Assembly (NCBI RefSeq): GCF_029962835.1
Contig: NC_080588.1
Span: 65,620,001 to 65,684,000, forward strand
Reading direction: 5' to 3'
DNA: 64,000 bases
Source: Magnolia sinica
Taxonomy: Eukaryota; Streptophyta; Magnoliopsida; Magnoliales; Magnoliaceae
The translations under genes were made by a program, and so were the position numbers. Within the stretch, counting starts at the first letter, position 1; the number at the start of each line of letters is the position of its first letter. Shown here one piece after another: positions 11,601 through 22,354 of the stretch. The notes beneath the pieces were generated by a model. It saw only the letters and a list, made by a program, of their open reading frames with translations. It did no database searches and was not told the origin of the DNA.

Positions 11601-14600
11601 CTTGCCATTTAAAACATCACATAGTCAAACTCTTTTACCACCATTTAACTTTTTGAAAAAATGAAAAAATGAAAAAGGTTTTACTCCCTTGTTGAGGTGG
11701 GAAAGGCAAAGGCAAACAGTTTGATGAGGCATTCTCCACATCCCAAGCAAGTGGAAACATCTTGTTGCATAAACTAAATGCTTCCCTTAATTTACCTTCA
11801 ATCCAAACAGGCCATAAGTGCGATGACTGAATGACCTTCAACTAATAGATGACCTGAGAAGGACATTCTAAGTACCTCCATTCCTACCAAGAGCACTCCA
11901 GCTTATATTTAACTCTTAGAGGACCTGAAATAGGTATTTTGATTCTAATTTCTCCTTTGTTGTCTCCAACATGCCCCATATGTCTGCGGTCCCCAGAAGA
12001 CCCCACCTGCCCCTATGAGCTAATCATTGAATAACTTATGGAATGACCAATCTTGTCTCCTAGTTCTGGTTCTTCGAATGTTTCCTTTTTAGCTTTGTGG
12101 GACTGCCTGGGCCCATCTTTGTATTGGGAATTCTCTTCCCCTTCTCTGATTTTAATATATTTTCATTACTTTCTCAAGGGGGGAAAAATAATGTCTTTAG
12201 ATGTTTTATATATTAATTGAACATTGCCAGATGGATACGTTCAGCGATTTGTTATCAATTTCATTTCTTCTTCTTCTTTTATTTATTTATTTCATGTAGG
12301 TTGTGGACGCGCAAAGAAAAGGAGATTGCTATTGTTACCCATAGTGGATTCTTGTTTCATACCCTAAAAACGTTCGGAAATGATTGTCATCCCTTAGTTA
12401 AGGAAGAAATTAGCAAACAGTAAGTGTTCCATGAGGCATTTTTTGCTTTATCTATGATATTACATTTTCAATTTCTTAATTTTCTCTGTCAATTTTCCAT
12501 TGTTAAATAATCATTATGTTTCAGTAATTTGGTCCCGAGATTGGTACATCAAAATTGCTGCCTGTGAATGCAAAGCCTTAGTACATTTTCATTTCAAATA
12601 TTCATTGTACATTTTTACCATCATCTTTAACCAGGGCACATCTGTAATTATTGGATTAGAAAGATGACATGTTCATTTCGGTGTAGACACTCTTACAGAT
12701 GTGCATGCTACTTGTCGGCGTGACATTTTCTCAGTTTAGCACAAAACCAGGTTCACATAGAAGGCTTCGAGTTGGTGGCATGCAATAGAAAATTGACAAT
12801 ATTTGAAATAAATAAATAAATACTAATAATAGAAATGTGGAGATTCTCTGAATACTAAAAGCCCAAGCATGGAAAGATACAAAGACATGCGAAGAGATTG
12901 ATGTGAGGGCTAGAAATGCAACCAACAGACTTTCATGGCCACACATGATCATCTATCTCATTGGAGATGACAGCTGCCTTTAATGGATGTGGATAATCTA
13001 AATGAAGAACCTGTGATGACTCAATGAGTGTTGCTAAGATTGAATCGTCTTTGCCTCTCCACTTGTTCTTCTTTCCTTGTATTTTTGCCACATCTAATAA
13101 AGGCTGTCCATTTATCAGCACGATCATCGTCATGGTCCGTCCTAGTTACTTGGGGCCGCCTTAATTATCAGCGAAATTCAAATAGATGAGGGAATGATTA
13201 ACATACGGTAGTTACCATTTGGTCAAGCTGTGTGGGGCCACTGTTATGCACGAGTGCCATCCACACACACCACATGGTAGACCTTAGTATCAAAATCCAA
13301 ACTGATCCATTACTCAGGTCAGCCACACCAAAGAGCACAATGGGGGACATGGGGAGAGTGACCCCACCATAGAAACTTCCAGATGGAATGTGGGGTCCAT
13401 GGTGTTGTCTATATATTTATCCAACCCATCCATTAGGTGTGTCGCACTAGGATGAAGGGACACCAAAACTAAGGTGGGCCACACCATGTGAAAATAGTTC
13501 TTCTAGGTATGATTTTACATTGCCCTCTTTTGTGTTTCATACTTGAGTTTCGGATTAGGATGATTCTTAGTTGAACATGAGAAGGCTCACCAGATGCACG
13601 GTTTGGATTCCGCATAAACATCACTAGTGGCACCACGCAGCTCGAATGTATGCTATATCAACATTCCCCCATATGAAATACCATCCCTTTCCCTTTTTTA
13701 TAATCACCCTCATCTTTTATCATGCTCCAAGAACACATCATAAGCAAAACTCGAGCTTTACATGTGATTATATTTTGCTTATTGGCCTGATCAGACAGAC
13801 CTAACTAGAGTTTGCTCTTTTTCCTCATCTGCTCCACAGCTTTGCCAATTGTGAGCTCCGTTCAATGGTCATGGTCGATACAAGGTGAGCTTCTTCCACG
13901 AAACTTCTTCAAGAGCATTATTTCAAAGGAATTACATGATTCTCTACCCACGGATATGCATGATATCCTTGGGTGCTGAGCTTGTACAGGTGGGGTCTTT
14001 GTTTCAATGATCAATGTCATAGTTGTGTTTGGCCCCTTTCTGCATGTGGGAGGGCCCACAGACAATCCTAACCCCTTGACTGGCCTGCAGATTGACAGTT
14101 TAGAAAGAAAAAGAGAAAGAAAAGAAAAGAAAAAAAATCAAAGATTTGATGGCTAAGATATACCAATCCAGGATGTGGGCCCCATTAGATGAATGCCAAG
14201 ATAACTGAAAAATAGGCCCCACTTGTATGACGTTTAAACACAGGCCTGAGGGGCTTGCACATCATTCCTCCTTTTATTGATCTTTGCAGTTTCCACTTAG
14301 TTGTAATTCAATTCTAACCAAGGATTGGAAATTGGTTTCCTTAACTGTATCAGTCACCACTGAAACTGGGTCATATCACCCTGTATTGGGCCATTTCATT
14401 TATGGACGAAACCAGTTTGTATCAGGCGATTACAGACGATACTTCAAACCTTGATTCTGATTCAATATTTCTTCTACATGCAGTATGATCGGATTGGATT
14501 CCTCGACAACTAATTTTCCAGGAAAGATTCCTCAAGGACCCGATCTACCAAGTGATGTTGCACATGAGAAACACTCAGAGAAGGGAGGAGGGACCAATTA

Positions 14601-14601
14601 A
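5635..14601 (+). CDS. Phosphoglycerate mutase-like histidine phosphatase, 3' seven exons (5' part outside window)
   Basis: Exons: 5,635-5,714; 5,865-6,027; 7,569-7,643; 7,796-7,884; 12,300-12,419; 13,840-13,884; 14,484-14,601 (TAA). They join in frame into 229 codons plus stop with no internal stop. The protein resembles the plant phosphoglycerate mutase-like proteins (Arabidopsis At5g64460/At2g17280 type), single-domain phosphatases of the histidine phosphatase superfamily and probably soluble. Landmarks in order: SPLLRTMQTAVGVFGG, SSLNCLPFVAVETCREHLG, HPCDKRRSISEYRPLFPAVDF, and the second catalytic His in IVTHSGF (exon 5 of those seen), then NCELRSMVMVD. The first exon(s), with the catalytic RHG/VRHAQ motif, are not in the window and should lie left of the LINE. 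Introns are swollen by transposons (intron 4 is 4.4 kb). The third visible intron uses a GC donor. The true substrate of this plant group is not certain. Confidence 0.9.
6033..6559. mobile_element. MITE inserted exactly at a splice donor
   Basis: The 527-bp element is flanked by TTGGTATG at 6,025-6,032 and 6,560-6,567 (8-bp direct repeat). Its arms form imperfect inverted repeats: the left has TCACCTGCAGGCAAG, then GGAGCATTGAGTGTGGTCC and CAACTCAGGTATGCCCCACC; the right has the reverse order through GTGGGGCCCACCTGAGTTTG and GGTCCTGCTCGCAGGTGA. The 8-bp duplication spans the end of the preceding exon (TTG) and the intron start (GTATG), so the 5' splice site is duplicated on both sides of the element. 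An 8-bp target duplication suggests hAT or a related superfamily. Confidence 0.78.
7644..7795 (+). promoter_or_regulatory. GC-AG intron of the phosphatase gene
   Basis: The exon ends ...TTTTCACTG and the intron begins GCGAGT, ending TTCAG before ATAGAGAG at 7,796. Only this GC donor keeps the frame (DFSL then IESDED) expected for the family. The nearest GT, four bases further on, would shift the frame. GC-AG introns are a known minor class of U2-type introns. Confidence 0.75.
8406..8934. mobile_element. Possible MITE with ATGTTTGGAT termini
   Basis: Left end ATGTTTGGATTTCGAGGAA and the reverse complement of the right end ATGTTTGGATACGAGGAAAA agree over most of 20 bases, giving a 529-bp inverted-repeat-bounded unit inside intron 4 of the phosphatase gene. 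The GTTTGGAT theme is common among plant hAT and PIF MITEs. No convincing target duplication was found. The middle includes a CTCACACGGGC-type short tandem patch (about 8,690-8,770). Confidence 0.5.
9139..11160 (-). mobile_element. Antisense LINE fragment in intron 4
   Basis: A T run at about 9,139-9,152 followed by TTCTTGTCAG marks the poly(A) tail of a minus-strand LINE. Reading the minus strand, about 10,480-10,140 encodes a decayed reverse-transcriptase zinc-binding region (words like LDNLQRRNWSLPNICFMC, then WVILG), with stops and frame shifts. A TRIM element (9,576-9,950) has inserted into it. The 5' limit is not visible; I place it near 11,160, just before the next LINE tail. Confidence 0.6.
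9576..9950 (+). mobile_element. TRIM (terminal-repeat retrotransposon in miniature)
   Basis: Two near-identical direct repeats of about 84 bp (9,576-9,659 and 9,867-9,950), both starting TGTTGAAGTGATAAA and ending GGTTGTTTGACT, flank a non-coding centre of about 207 bp. Just inside the left repeat is TGGTATCAGAG (9,660-9,670), the plant initiator-Met tRNA primer binding site. Just before the right repeat is the purine tract GTGTGGAGGA (9,857-9,866). Flanks AATTG / AACTG may be a decayed 5-bp target duplication. It carries no protein, so it would depend on another element's enzymes. Confidence 0.85.
11204..11830 (-). mobile_element. Second antisense LINE 3' fragment
   Basis: The T run at about 11,202-11,215 followed by GAGAGAGAGAACAAAATT and TTATTGAAAGACTTGC is, on the minus strand, a typical plant LINE 3' end (short UTR, then poly(A)). 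No intact coding frame is left. The 5' limit is not visible and 11,830 is a guess. Confidence 0.45.
11940..12190 (+). mobile_element. Sense LINE 3' tail fragment
   Basis: GGGACTGCCTGGGCCCATCT and then TTTTAATATATTTTCATTAC (12,151-12,170) resemble a plus-strand LINE 3' UTR. The poly(A) run is missing or degraded to GGGGGGAAAAATAATG. This lies about 110 bp before exon 5 of the phosphatase gene. The start is uncertain. Confidence 0.35.
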
Positions 14602-16852
14602 GTGTAGATGGAATGTTGTGGAAATTGAATTTCACCATTGTACTAGACAGAAAAGCCATCTGTTACTTTCAGTCTTGGAAAATAGCATTTTGAGATGCCC
14701 ACTTAATACGCTGTTGTTACACAAATCTGAGATTATAGAGGTATTATAATCATTTGATTCTTTTTATAACAAGTTGGTGAAAATCAATTCGTCCGATCCA
14801 ACTAGATCCATGTAATTGGGTTGGAGAAATATACTTGTTTTCTTTTGGACTGATCATACATGTAATATGAAGTTCATATATACCTTTATATTTGATTCGC
14901 TCAGGAACATGCCTGTTAAATGTCATTTATACACAACGGATTCTGATTTCCAGTGTTTGGCTTTGTTTTAGCTTGTCTATGAGATCTTGAACCAGGGGCC
15001 TGCATGTTTGAAATGGTCACCGTTGAGTGAGATGATGTTTTCAATGATGGCCCATTTGGAAGATGGTAGTTCATTATCCTCGCTTGATGCATGATTTGAA
15101 GGGCCGTTTGCTAGAGAGACTAGCAACTCACCCGTCTGCCATGTTGCCTCCATGTACGTTGAATTTTATTTCTAACTGTCAGTTTTTTTTTTTAATACAA
15201 GTTTGATCTGATCAGCATACCAATCCTAATTTTGTTCCAATGATTGATGAAAATGTACTCGCATCAACATAGCCTATCAAAAGGAGACCTCAGAACAGTA
15301 TGCACATGTATATTAAAAAATGTGGACATTACTTGCAGGGCATGTGACCGATGCATGATCGACATATGTGACTCGTAGTGTGCTAAGGAAGCTTCTAAAG
15401 ATGTGCTGATGCTTGGTTCTTCGTAATCCAACTAATACACAACTAGGCTATCTTAAATTAAATAAAAAAGAAAAATTTTCTAAGGACATTTAAAATTTTC
15501 CCAAAGGCAATAAGAAATTAAGAACAAATAACGAAAAATTATTCATAATTAAAAGGCAATCGTACACATATGACATTATATGGTAAGGATTCCAAATCTT
15601 ATTGGGATGTGGCTGCTATGTAATCAAATATTCATGCGAAAACCATGACGAGTCCACTGACTTCCAAAAGCCTATAAAAGCAGCACCTGAAGACAAGCTT
15701 TAGGCTCTCGCCACAAATGATCAATTTCTCAATAAAGCAACCTTACTTATCTCTTGGTTTAGCTTTTTTAGGTTTAGTTACTTCACTTACGTCTAATCAT
15801 ATTGTAATAAGTTCGGAATCATTAGTTTAACTTAGAATCACTGATATTCAGCACATTGTTGCAGTACATATTAAGAGTAGGTTAAATATCCATGACTATT
15901 GTCGTCTAGTCCTTTGAATATCAAGTTCCTACTTGATAAAATATGAGTCACACCTTGCTGACTTCACACCACAACCATATGATATTTTCTACGGTCATTT
16001 TACTAACACAAGTCAATGTTAAGTATTTATTCTTCTCCTTTGCTTTATATATATATATATATATTATTTTTATTTTTTTTTAACCTTTAGTCGAAATAGG
16101 CTTTCTAGCCTTACTTTTAATCATATCCTATTCTTATTGTTTCACCGTGAAACTTGATACACTATTATAATTGAAAGATATTTCTTTAATTCCATGATAA
16201 AAATATCACATTATGAAATATTAACATTTCCTTTTTAAAATCATTTGATCGTTTAGACAATTAGTAGAGCTAATCTTCACATGTTTGGTTTTAATTCAGC
16301 TATTTCATGCCTGGGTTATAAGCATTTAATTGATTCAAGTCCAATATAACTTTGACATACTCATATACTAAATTTAATTGCATATGTTTGACTGAATTTG
16401 GGCTGTTCGTTATGCGTATAGCTATGCATTCAGATTGAACAACAACACTTCTAACCGTCCAACCGCTAGTCTGCAGATGCTCAGCTATCAATGGTCCGTA
16501 ACCAACAAACAAAATTCCTCAAATTGAATGGATAAGATCATTCAGTTTGTGTGATTTTTACGAGAGCTAGACTTTTTTTTTGCAGCCCCTGCCTATTGAA
16601 CGGTCTGGATCTTGTAGACGTGTCCCATGTTTGTATTATTTGTGACGTGTATTATTTTGGTTAGGGAATTGATATACAGACCTATCCTTCTTAATGAACA
16701 CCTCTTTTTTCTTCGTTTGGTAATACAATAGTGCAATATCGTACATTTCGAACGCATTTGTATTCATTTATCATCTGTTTAATACCTAATAATGAGAGGT
16801 TTGCCAAGCCCACACGTGTGCAAAAAAGCAAATGTACATGCCACACATGCTA
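14602..16852. other. AT-rich intergenic DNA downstream of the phosphatase gene
   Basis: This should include the 3' UTR of the phosphatase gene (first few hundred bases). I find no convincing gene. An AT repeat lies at about 16,046-16,064. No long ORF with recognisable protein similarity is present on either strand. Confidence 0.5.
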
Positions 16853-17254
16853 GCATGGCATGATAGGTCCGAGATCCAATCCATCCATCAGAGCGGCACC
16901 ACTATATTGATGCCCTAGAACAAGAATCTGGTTGATCCAGTGGACATATGGGCCACATTTTGCAAAACAAATGTACGGCTCTGATGGCTGAAGTTCTCTA
17001 ACCCATCCAATATTGGGTCCAACATGCTGAATGGACTGGGTTTTTTATTTTTAGGAAAACATTCACATGGTTGGACCCACATGATGGATGGAAATGGAAT
17101 ATGTCATGTTAGGAGGCGTGGTGTGTGAGCTTCACCACGTCAGTATCAAACTGACCTCATACGTGGCTGTTGGATTGTCTTTGGGTTTGGTGATCCACAT
17201 CTTATCCCATGTAGGGAGCGGATTCATGCAGCCTCGAAACTCACCCAATGCGGC

Positions 17255-17403
17255 TTCTTTTTTTTTTATTTTTTATACACACGCGCGCACGCACACACAC
17301 CCCACACACGCACGCCGTGGGATTTCACCACTGGTGGGTACTCGAACCCTTGACCAGGTGTTGAAACTCCTGGGAGTCTACCACCCGGGTAAGAGTAAGG
17401 ACC
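17255..17403 (-). mobile_element. SINE-like insertion with CA microsatellite, family member 1
   Basis: On the minus strand the body (17,403 to about 17,311) carries GGGTTCGAGTACCC, a good tRNA B-box-like promoter word, then a GT-rich stretch and an A-rich tail (poly(T) in + orientation at 17,257-17,275). The same body recurs at 47,036-47,163 with the same GT-plus-A tail, and partly at 24,712-24,801. Tandem copies 2 and 3 lack it at the same site. The A box is weak, so pol III origin is likely but not proven. Confidence 0.6.
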
Positions 17404-18244
17404 CTTGTTGGGCTTACCCTGATGTATGTATTCTATATCCACGCAGTTTATCTGTTTTTTTTAGGTCATTCTATACTATGATCCTAAAAATGAAGCAGAT
17501 CCAAATCTCAGGTGGACCTTACCATAATAAACAGTGGTGTTTGATAGTAAAAAACTTTTCACGGGCCACACAAGTTTCGGATCAGGTTGGTATTTGTTTT
17601 TTGTTTTTTCCATTCATCCAGATTTTTTTGACCTTATCAACAGATTAAAGGTTAAATAAACATTATATTGGGATGTAGGAAGTTTTTAATGGTGGGTTGT
17701 TCAATCACCACAGTCTCCTATGGTATGGTCCACTTGAGATTTAGATCTGCTTTATTTTTTTTTCTGGATTCATGCCCTAAAATGATACGAAAAAACAGAT
17801 GAACAGCTGAATATAAAATATACACTTTAAGGTGGACCTCAGGATAAGGGTCGCACCATCCTGGGTGAGGCCAGGACACACCTAATCGGCGATGCTATAC
17901 TACACGCAACCAGGCGGCTACCTAAAAATCTCTAATATAGGTACCAATTGATGGGGATGGAGATGCAGATTACATGGTGTGCCATACACCACCGACCTCG
18001 GTGGTGTGTTGACGTTACCAAATTTTATGGCCGCACCATGATATGGCAAAATGAATGAACGGTGTGGATATTATTGATAGGCGTTCAATCACCACACAGG
18101 TATACGATTGAAAAGGCTGGAAGCGTATTGGCTGGTGTACCACACACCAGCTATACAGCTGGTATATTAACGTCGCGAAATTATGTGGGTCCCATCATGA
18201 GGTATGTGTTATATTATCAAGTAGACCACACTGCGAAAAACTCT

Positions 18245-18378
18245 GGGGGATTGAACATCTACTATTGAAACCCTTTTGGGGGTCACAGGAGTTTTGGATC
18301 AATATAAAATTGGGGGATTGAACATCTACTATTGAAACCCTTTTGGGGGTCACAGGAGTTTTGGATCAATATAAAATT
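18245..18378 (+). repeat. Perfect 67-bp tandem duplication
   Basis: 18,245-18,311 (starting GGGGGATTGAACATCTACTA) is repeated without a mismatch at 18,312-18,378. It lies inside copy 1 of the tandem unit and is absent at the equivalent place in copies 2 and 3. Being perfect, it is a recent slippage or replication event, or an assembly artefact. Confidence 0.9.
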
Positions 18379-19162
18379 TGTTTTTCCTTTTCATCGAAGT
18401 CTTTGTGACCTTACCAATGATAATAAACGTTATGGTGGGCCTATGAATTTTTTAACAGTGACAATCATTATGTCCGCTTCTGTTTGTAGTGTGGTCCAGA
18501 TGATCTTTGGATATGATTCATTTTTGTATAATCCCTTGAGATGATCTCAAAAAATGGATGAAGGGTGTGTATATAATAAGTACATCACTGTAGGGGCCAT
18601 GTAACTTTGATCTCCTTTGAACACTTCGTACAACTCTGAGCTCAAGGAGCATCAGCGTTTGTCTTCGCATGACACATACCTACACCATCTATATACATGG
18701 TGTGTGGTACACACTGCCCAACCATTTTGACAGCTCATTTTAGGGCATGATCTCGAAAATGAAGCTAACCCAATTCTTAGGTGGACCACACCACGGGAAA
18801 AGTCATGATTGAATTCCCATCATTTAAAAATGTCATGGATTCTGCCAAATGTTTATTTGACATCCAACCCATCGATAAGGTCACAAAGACCTAGATGAAG
18901 AGACCACATAAATAACATCTTGATCCAAAGCTTTAGTGGCCCACAAGAAGTTTTTAATGGTCAATTGCCACTGTTTCCTATACCATGGTCCATTTCGAAT
19001 ATAGACCTACTTCATTTTTTGAATCATGCCCTAAAATGAGCTTTCAATATGGAAGGACGTCGTGGATGTAGTCCGATACATTACGATGGGCCCCACCGTC
19101 AAGGTCCCACCCACCTTAGTAGATCTGGGTTTTCCCTTCATCTGGCTCCGTGTAAGTGTAAC

Positions 19163-19421
19163 TAGAGGTAGGCAAAATAGATCCGATCTGGTGGATCCAA
19201 CTTGACCAGACCCGATCCGATTCGAACCGACGGTCTGGATCGGTCAGGATCAAGTTGGGTAACTCAGATCCGAATGAATTTCAAACCGAATTCGGATTGT
19301 GGTGGATCCGAACCGAAATCCGATCCGAATGGATTCAGATAGACCCGATCTGACCCGATCCGGAATCGGGTATTATATAAATACATTTTAGGTTTTTTAC
19401 CATAAACCTAAAAACGCTACC

Positions 19422-19465
<44 letters not shown>

Positions 19466-20180
19466 GCTCCAACCTCTGCCTCCTATGTCGATGGGTGTAA
19501 TGTCATTTGGAAGGTGACCCCGCACCAGCCAATTAGCTTGCGTCAAAGCTCTTTGGCCCACCATGATGTATTTTTAAATCCACACCGTTCAAAGCTCTCT
19601 CAAAGCTCTCACACACTATCAGGCATCAGGTATCTCTCTCTCATTCTCTCTCTATCTCTTATTCTCTCAAGTGCAGAAATTGGAGAGTTAGAGCTTCCAA
19701 TTTTGAGAGTTTTAGGGCCACTGATTTAGAGTTTTTATGGTTATAATTTTGGAGGTTTTAAGGCCACAAAAATAAGGTTTTTATGGCTATGATTCTGAGG
19801 ATTTTAAGAATTTTGTTTTGTGGATTTTAGGAGAGTATATAAATTTTAAGGCTTCTAGTGTAGTAAATTTGAGGGCCATGGAGATTAAAATTTTTGGGGT
19901 TTCTAATTTGTTGGATTGTAGATTCATGTAGTTTGAAAATTTTAGGAATTTTTATTGTAAAATATAAATCTGGACTGCATCGTGCCCAATCCGATCCGAC
20001 TCGGTTTTCCTGACTGAGTCGAAATCAGATCGGATCAGGCAATGCACATTTCAGATCGGTCCAAGTCAGATGACCCAGACTCGGTCCTGGATCGAATCGA
20101 GTTCGGGTCAAGCCATTAAGATTTCGGATCGGATCGAGTTGGACCTAATCCGATCCGATCCGGACTGATGCCCAGCTCTA
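19163..20180. mobile_element. hAT-like non-autonomous element A
   Basis: 1,018-bp element with ends TAGAGGTAGGCA and (right) TGCCCAGCTCTA, which are near-perfect inverted repeats. Flanks AGTGTAAC / CGGGTAAC look like an 8-bp target duplication with two changes. The subterminal arms are packed with GATCCGAT/ATCGGATC words in both orientations, as seen in transposase-binding subterminal regions of hAT elements. The middle holds a CT microsatellite (about 19,429-19,463). No transposase frame. The sites in tandem copies 2 and 3 are empty. Confidence 0.8.
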
Positions 20181-20251
20181 CGGGTAACCCTATGAATGTT
20201 GTGGATATATATACATGATGGTGGGCTATAAGAAGGTTTCAACAAGGACAT

Positions 20252-22354
20252 CATGGCATGATAGGTCTGTGATCCAATCCATCTATCGGAGCGGCACCAC
20301 TATATTGATGCCCTAGAACAAGAATCTGGTTGATCCACTAGACATGTGGGCCACATTTTGCAAAACAAATGTATGGCTCTGATGGTTGAAGTTCTCTAAC
20401 CCATCCAATATTGGGAATGGACCAAGTTTATTTTTAGGAAAACATTCACATGGTTGGACCCACATGATGGATGGAAAATGTCATGTTAGCACGTGTGGTG
20501 TGTGAGCTTCACCAAGTCAGTATAAAACTGACCTCATACGTGGCCATTGGATTGTCTATGGGGTTTGGTGATCCACATCTTATCCCATGTAGGGAGTGGA
20601 TTCGTGCAGCTTCGAGCTCACCCAATACGGTGCAGGTGCAGCCTTTGTTGGGCTCACCCTGATGTATGTATTCTATATCCACGCAGTTCATCTGTTTTTT
20701 CAGATCATTCTTCACTGTGATCTTAAAAATGAAGCAGATCCAAATCTCAAGTGGACCATACCATACGAAACGGTAGTGTTTCGACAGTAAAAAACTTTTC
20801 GTGGGCCACACAAGTTTCGAATCATGTTGATATTTTTTTTTTTTTGGTTTTTCCCCTCATCCAGATTATTTTGACCTTATCAACAAACTAAATGTTAAAT
20901 AAACATTATAGTGTGCCGTAGGAAGTTTTTAACGGTGGATTGTTCAACCACCAGTCTCTTATGGTATGGTCCACCTGAGATTTGGATCTACTTCATTTCT
21001 GGACTTATGTCCTAAAATGATATGAAAAAAATGGATGAACGGCTAGATATAAAATATACACTTTAAGGTGGACCTCAGGATAAGGGTCACACCATTTTGG
21101 TGAGGCCAGGAGACACCTAATTGGATCCCTCTTTTGTGATGCTACACTACACGCAACCAGGCGGCTACCTTAAAGTCTCTAATATTGGTACTAAGTTACT
21201 AACTGATGGGGATGGAGATGCAGATTGCGTGGTGGGCCAACTTCAGTGGTGTGTTGACGTCACCAAATTTTATGGCCCCACTGTGTGTGATCTGGCAAAA
21301 TGAATGGACGGTGTGGATATTATTAATAGGCGTTCAATCACCACATAGGTATACCATTGAAAAGGCTTGAAGGCTGGTGTACCACACATCAGCTATATAG
21401 CCGGTGTATTGATCGTCAGCAAGTTATGTGGGTCTCATCATGAGGTATGTGTTACATTATCAAGTGGACCACACTGAGAAAAGCTGTGGAGGATTAAACA
21501 TCTACCATTGAAACCCTTTTGGAGGTCATAAAGTTTTGGATCAATATAAAATTTGTTTTTCCTTTTCATAAACGTTATGGTGGGCTTAGGAATTTTTTAA
21601 CTGTGAAAGTCATTATCTCTGCTGCTATTTATAGTGTGGTTCAGTTGATCTTTAGATATGATTCATTTTTTTATAATGCTCTTAAATGATCTAGGAAAAT
21701 GGATTAATGGTGTGTATATAATAAATACATCACCATGGGGCCATATAACTTTGATCTCCTTTGACCCGTTCCGACAACTCTGATCTCGAGGAGCGTCAGC
21801 GTGCGTCTTCGCATGACACGTGCCTGCACCATCATATAGATGGTGTGTGTTAGACACTGTCCAACCATTTTGACAGCTCATTTTAGGGCATGATCACAAA
21901 AATGAAGCTGATCCAATTCTTAGGCGGACCACACCACGTGAAAAGTCATGATTGAATTCCCATCATTAAAAAACTTCATGGATTCCACCAAATGTTTATA
22001 TGACATCCAACCCATCGATAAGGTCACAAGGACCTAGATGAAGAGACCTCATAAATAAAATCTTGATCAAAGGCTTTTGTAGCTTATAAGAAGTTTTTTA
22101 TGGTCAATTACCACTGTTTCCTCTACAATAGTCCATTTTGGATATAGACCTGCTTCATTTTTTGAATCATGCCCTAAAACGAGCTTTCAATATAGAAGGA
22201 TGGCATGAATGTAGTCAGATACATTACGGTGGGCCCCACAGTCAGGGTCCCACCCACCTCAGTAGATCTTGGTTTTTCCCTTCATGTGTGACCCTATGAA
22301 GGTTGTGGATATATATACATCATAGCGGGCCATAGGAAGGTTTCAACAAGGACA
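20252..22354 (+). repeat. MITE-composite tandem unit, copy 2
   Basis: 2,103-bp copy of the unit beginning CATGGCATGATAGGTCTG and ending GGTTTCAACAAGGACAC. It lacks both the SINE-like and hAT inserts of copy 1: at the SINE site it reads CAATACGGTGCAGGTGCAGC, and at the hAT site CTTCATGTGTGACCCTATG. Confidence 0.85.

Larger units (their letters stand above)
16853..20251 (+). repeat. MITE-composite tandem unit, copy 1 (with insertions)
   Basis: The unit starts with GCATGGCATGATAGGTCC and recurs at 20,252 and 22,355. Copy 1 is 3.4 kb because it holds a SINE-like insert (17,255-17,403) and a hAT element (19,163-20,180); without them it is about 2.2 kb, matching the other copies. Content is a chain of GGTGGACCACACC-type MITE sequence and is non-coding. 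A 186-codon open frame at 17,088-17,648 crosses MITE and SINE sequence and is not a gene. Confidence 0.85.

Noticed and set aside
17088-17648. 186-codon open frame inside the tandem block
   Set aside because: It crosses MITE, SINE-like and CA-microsatellite sequence, has no protein similarity I recognise, and is not conserved in tandem copies 2 and 3.
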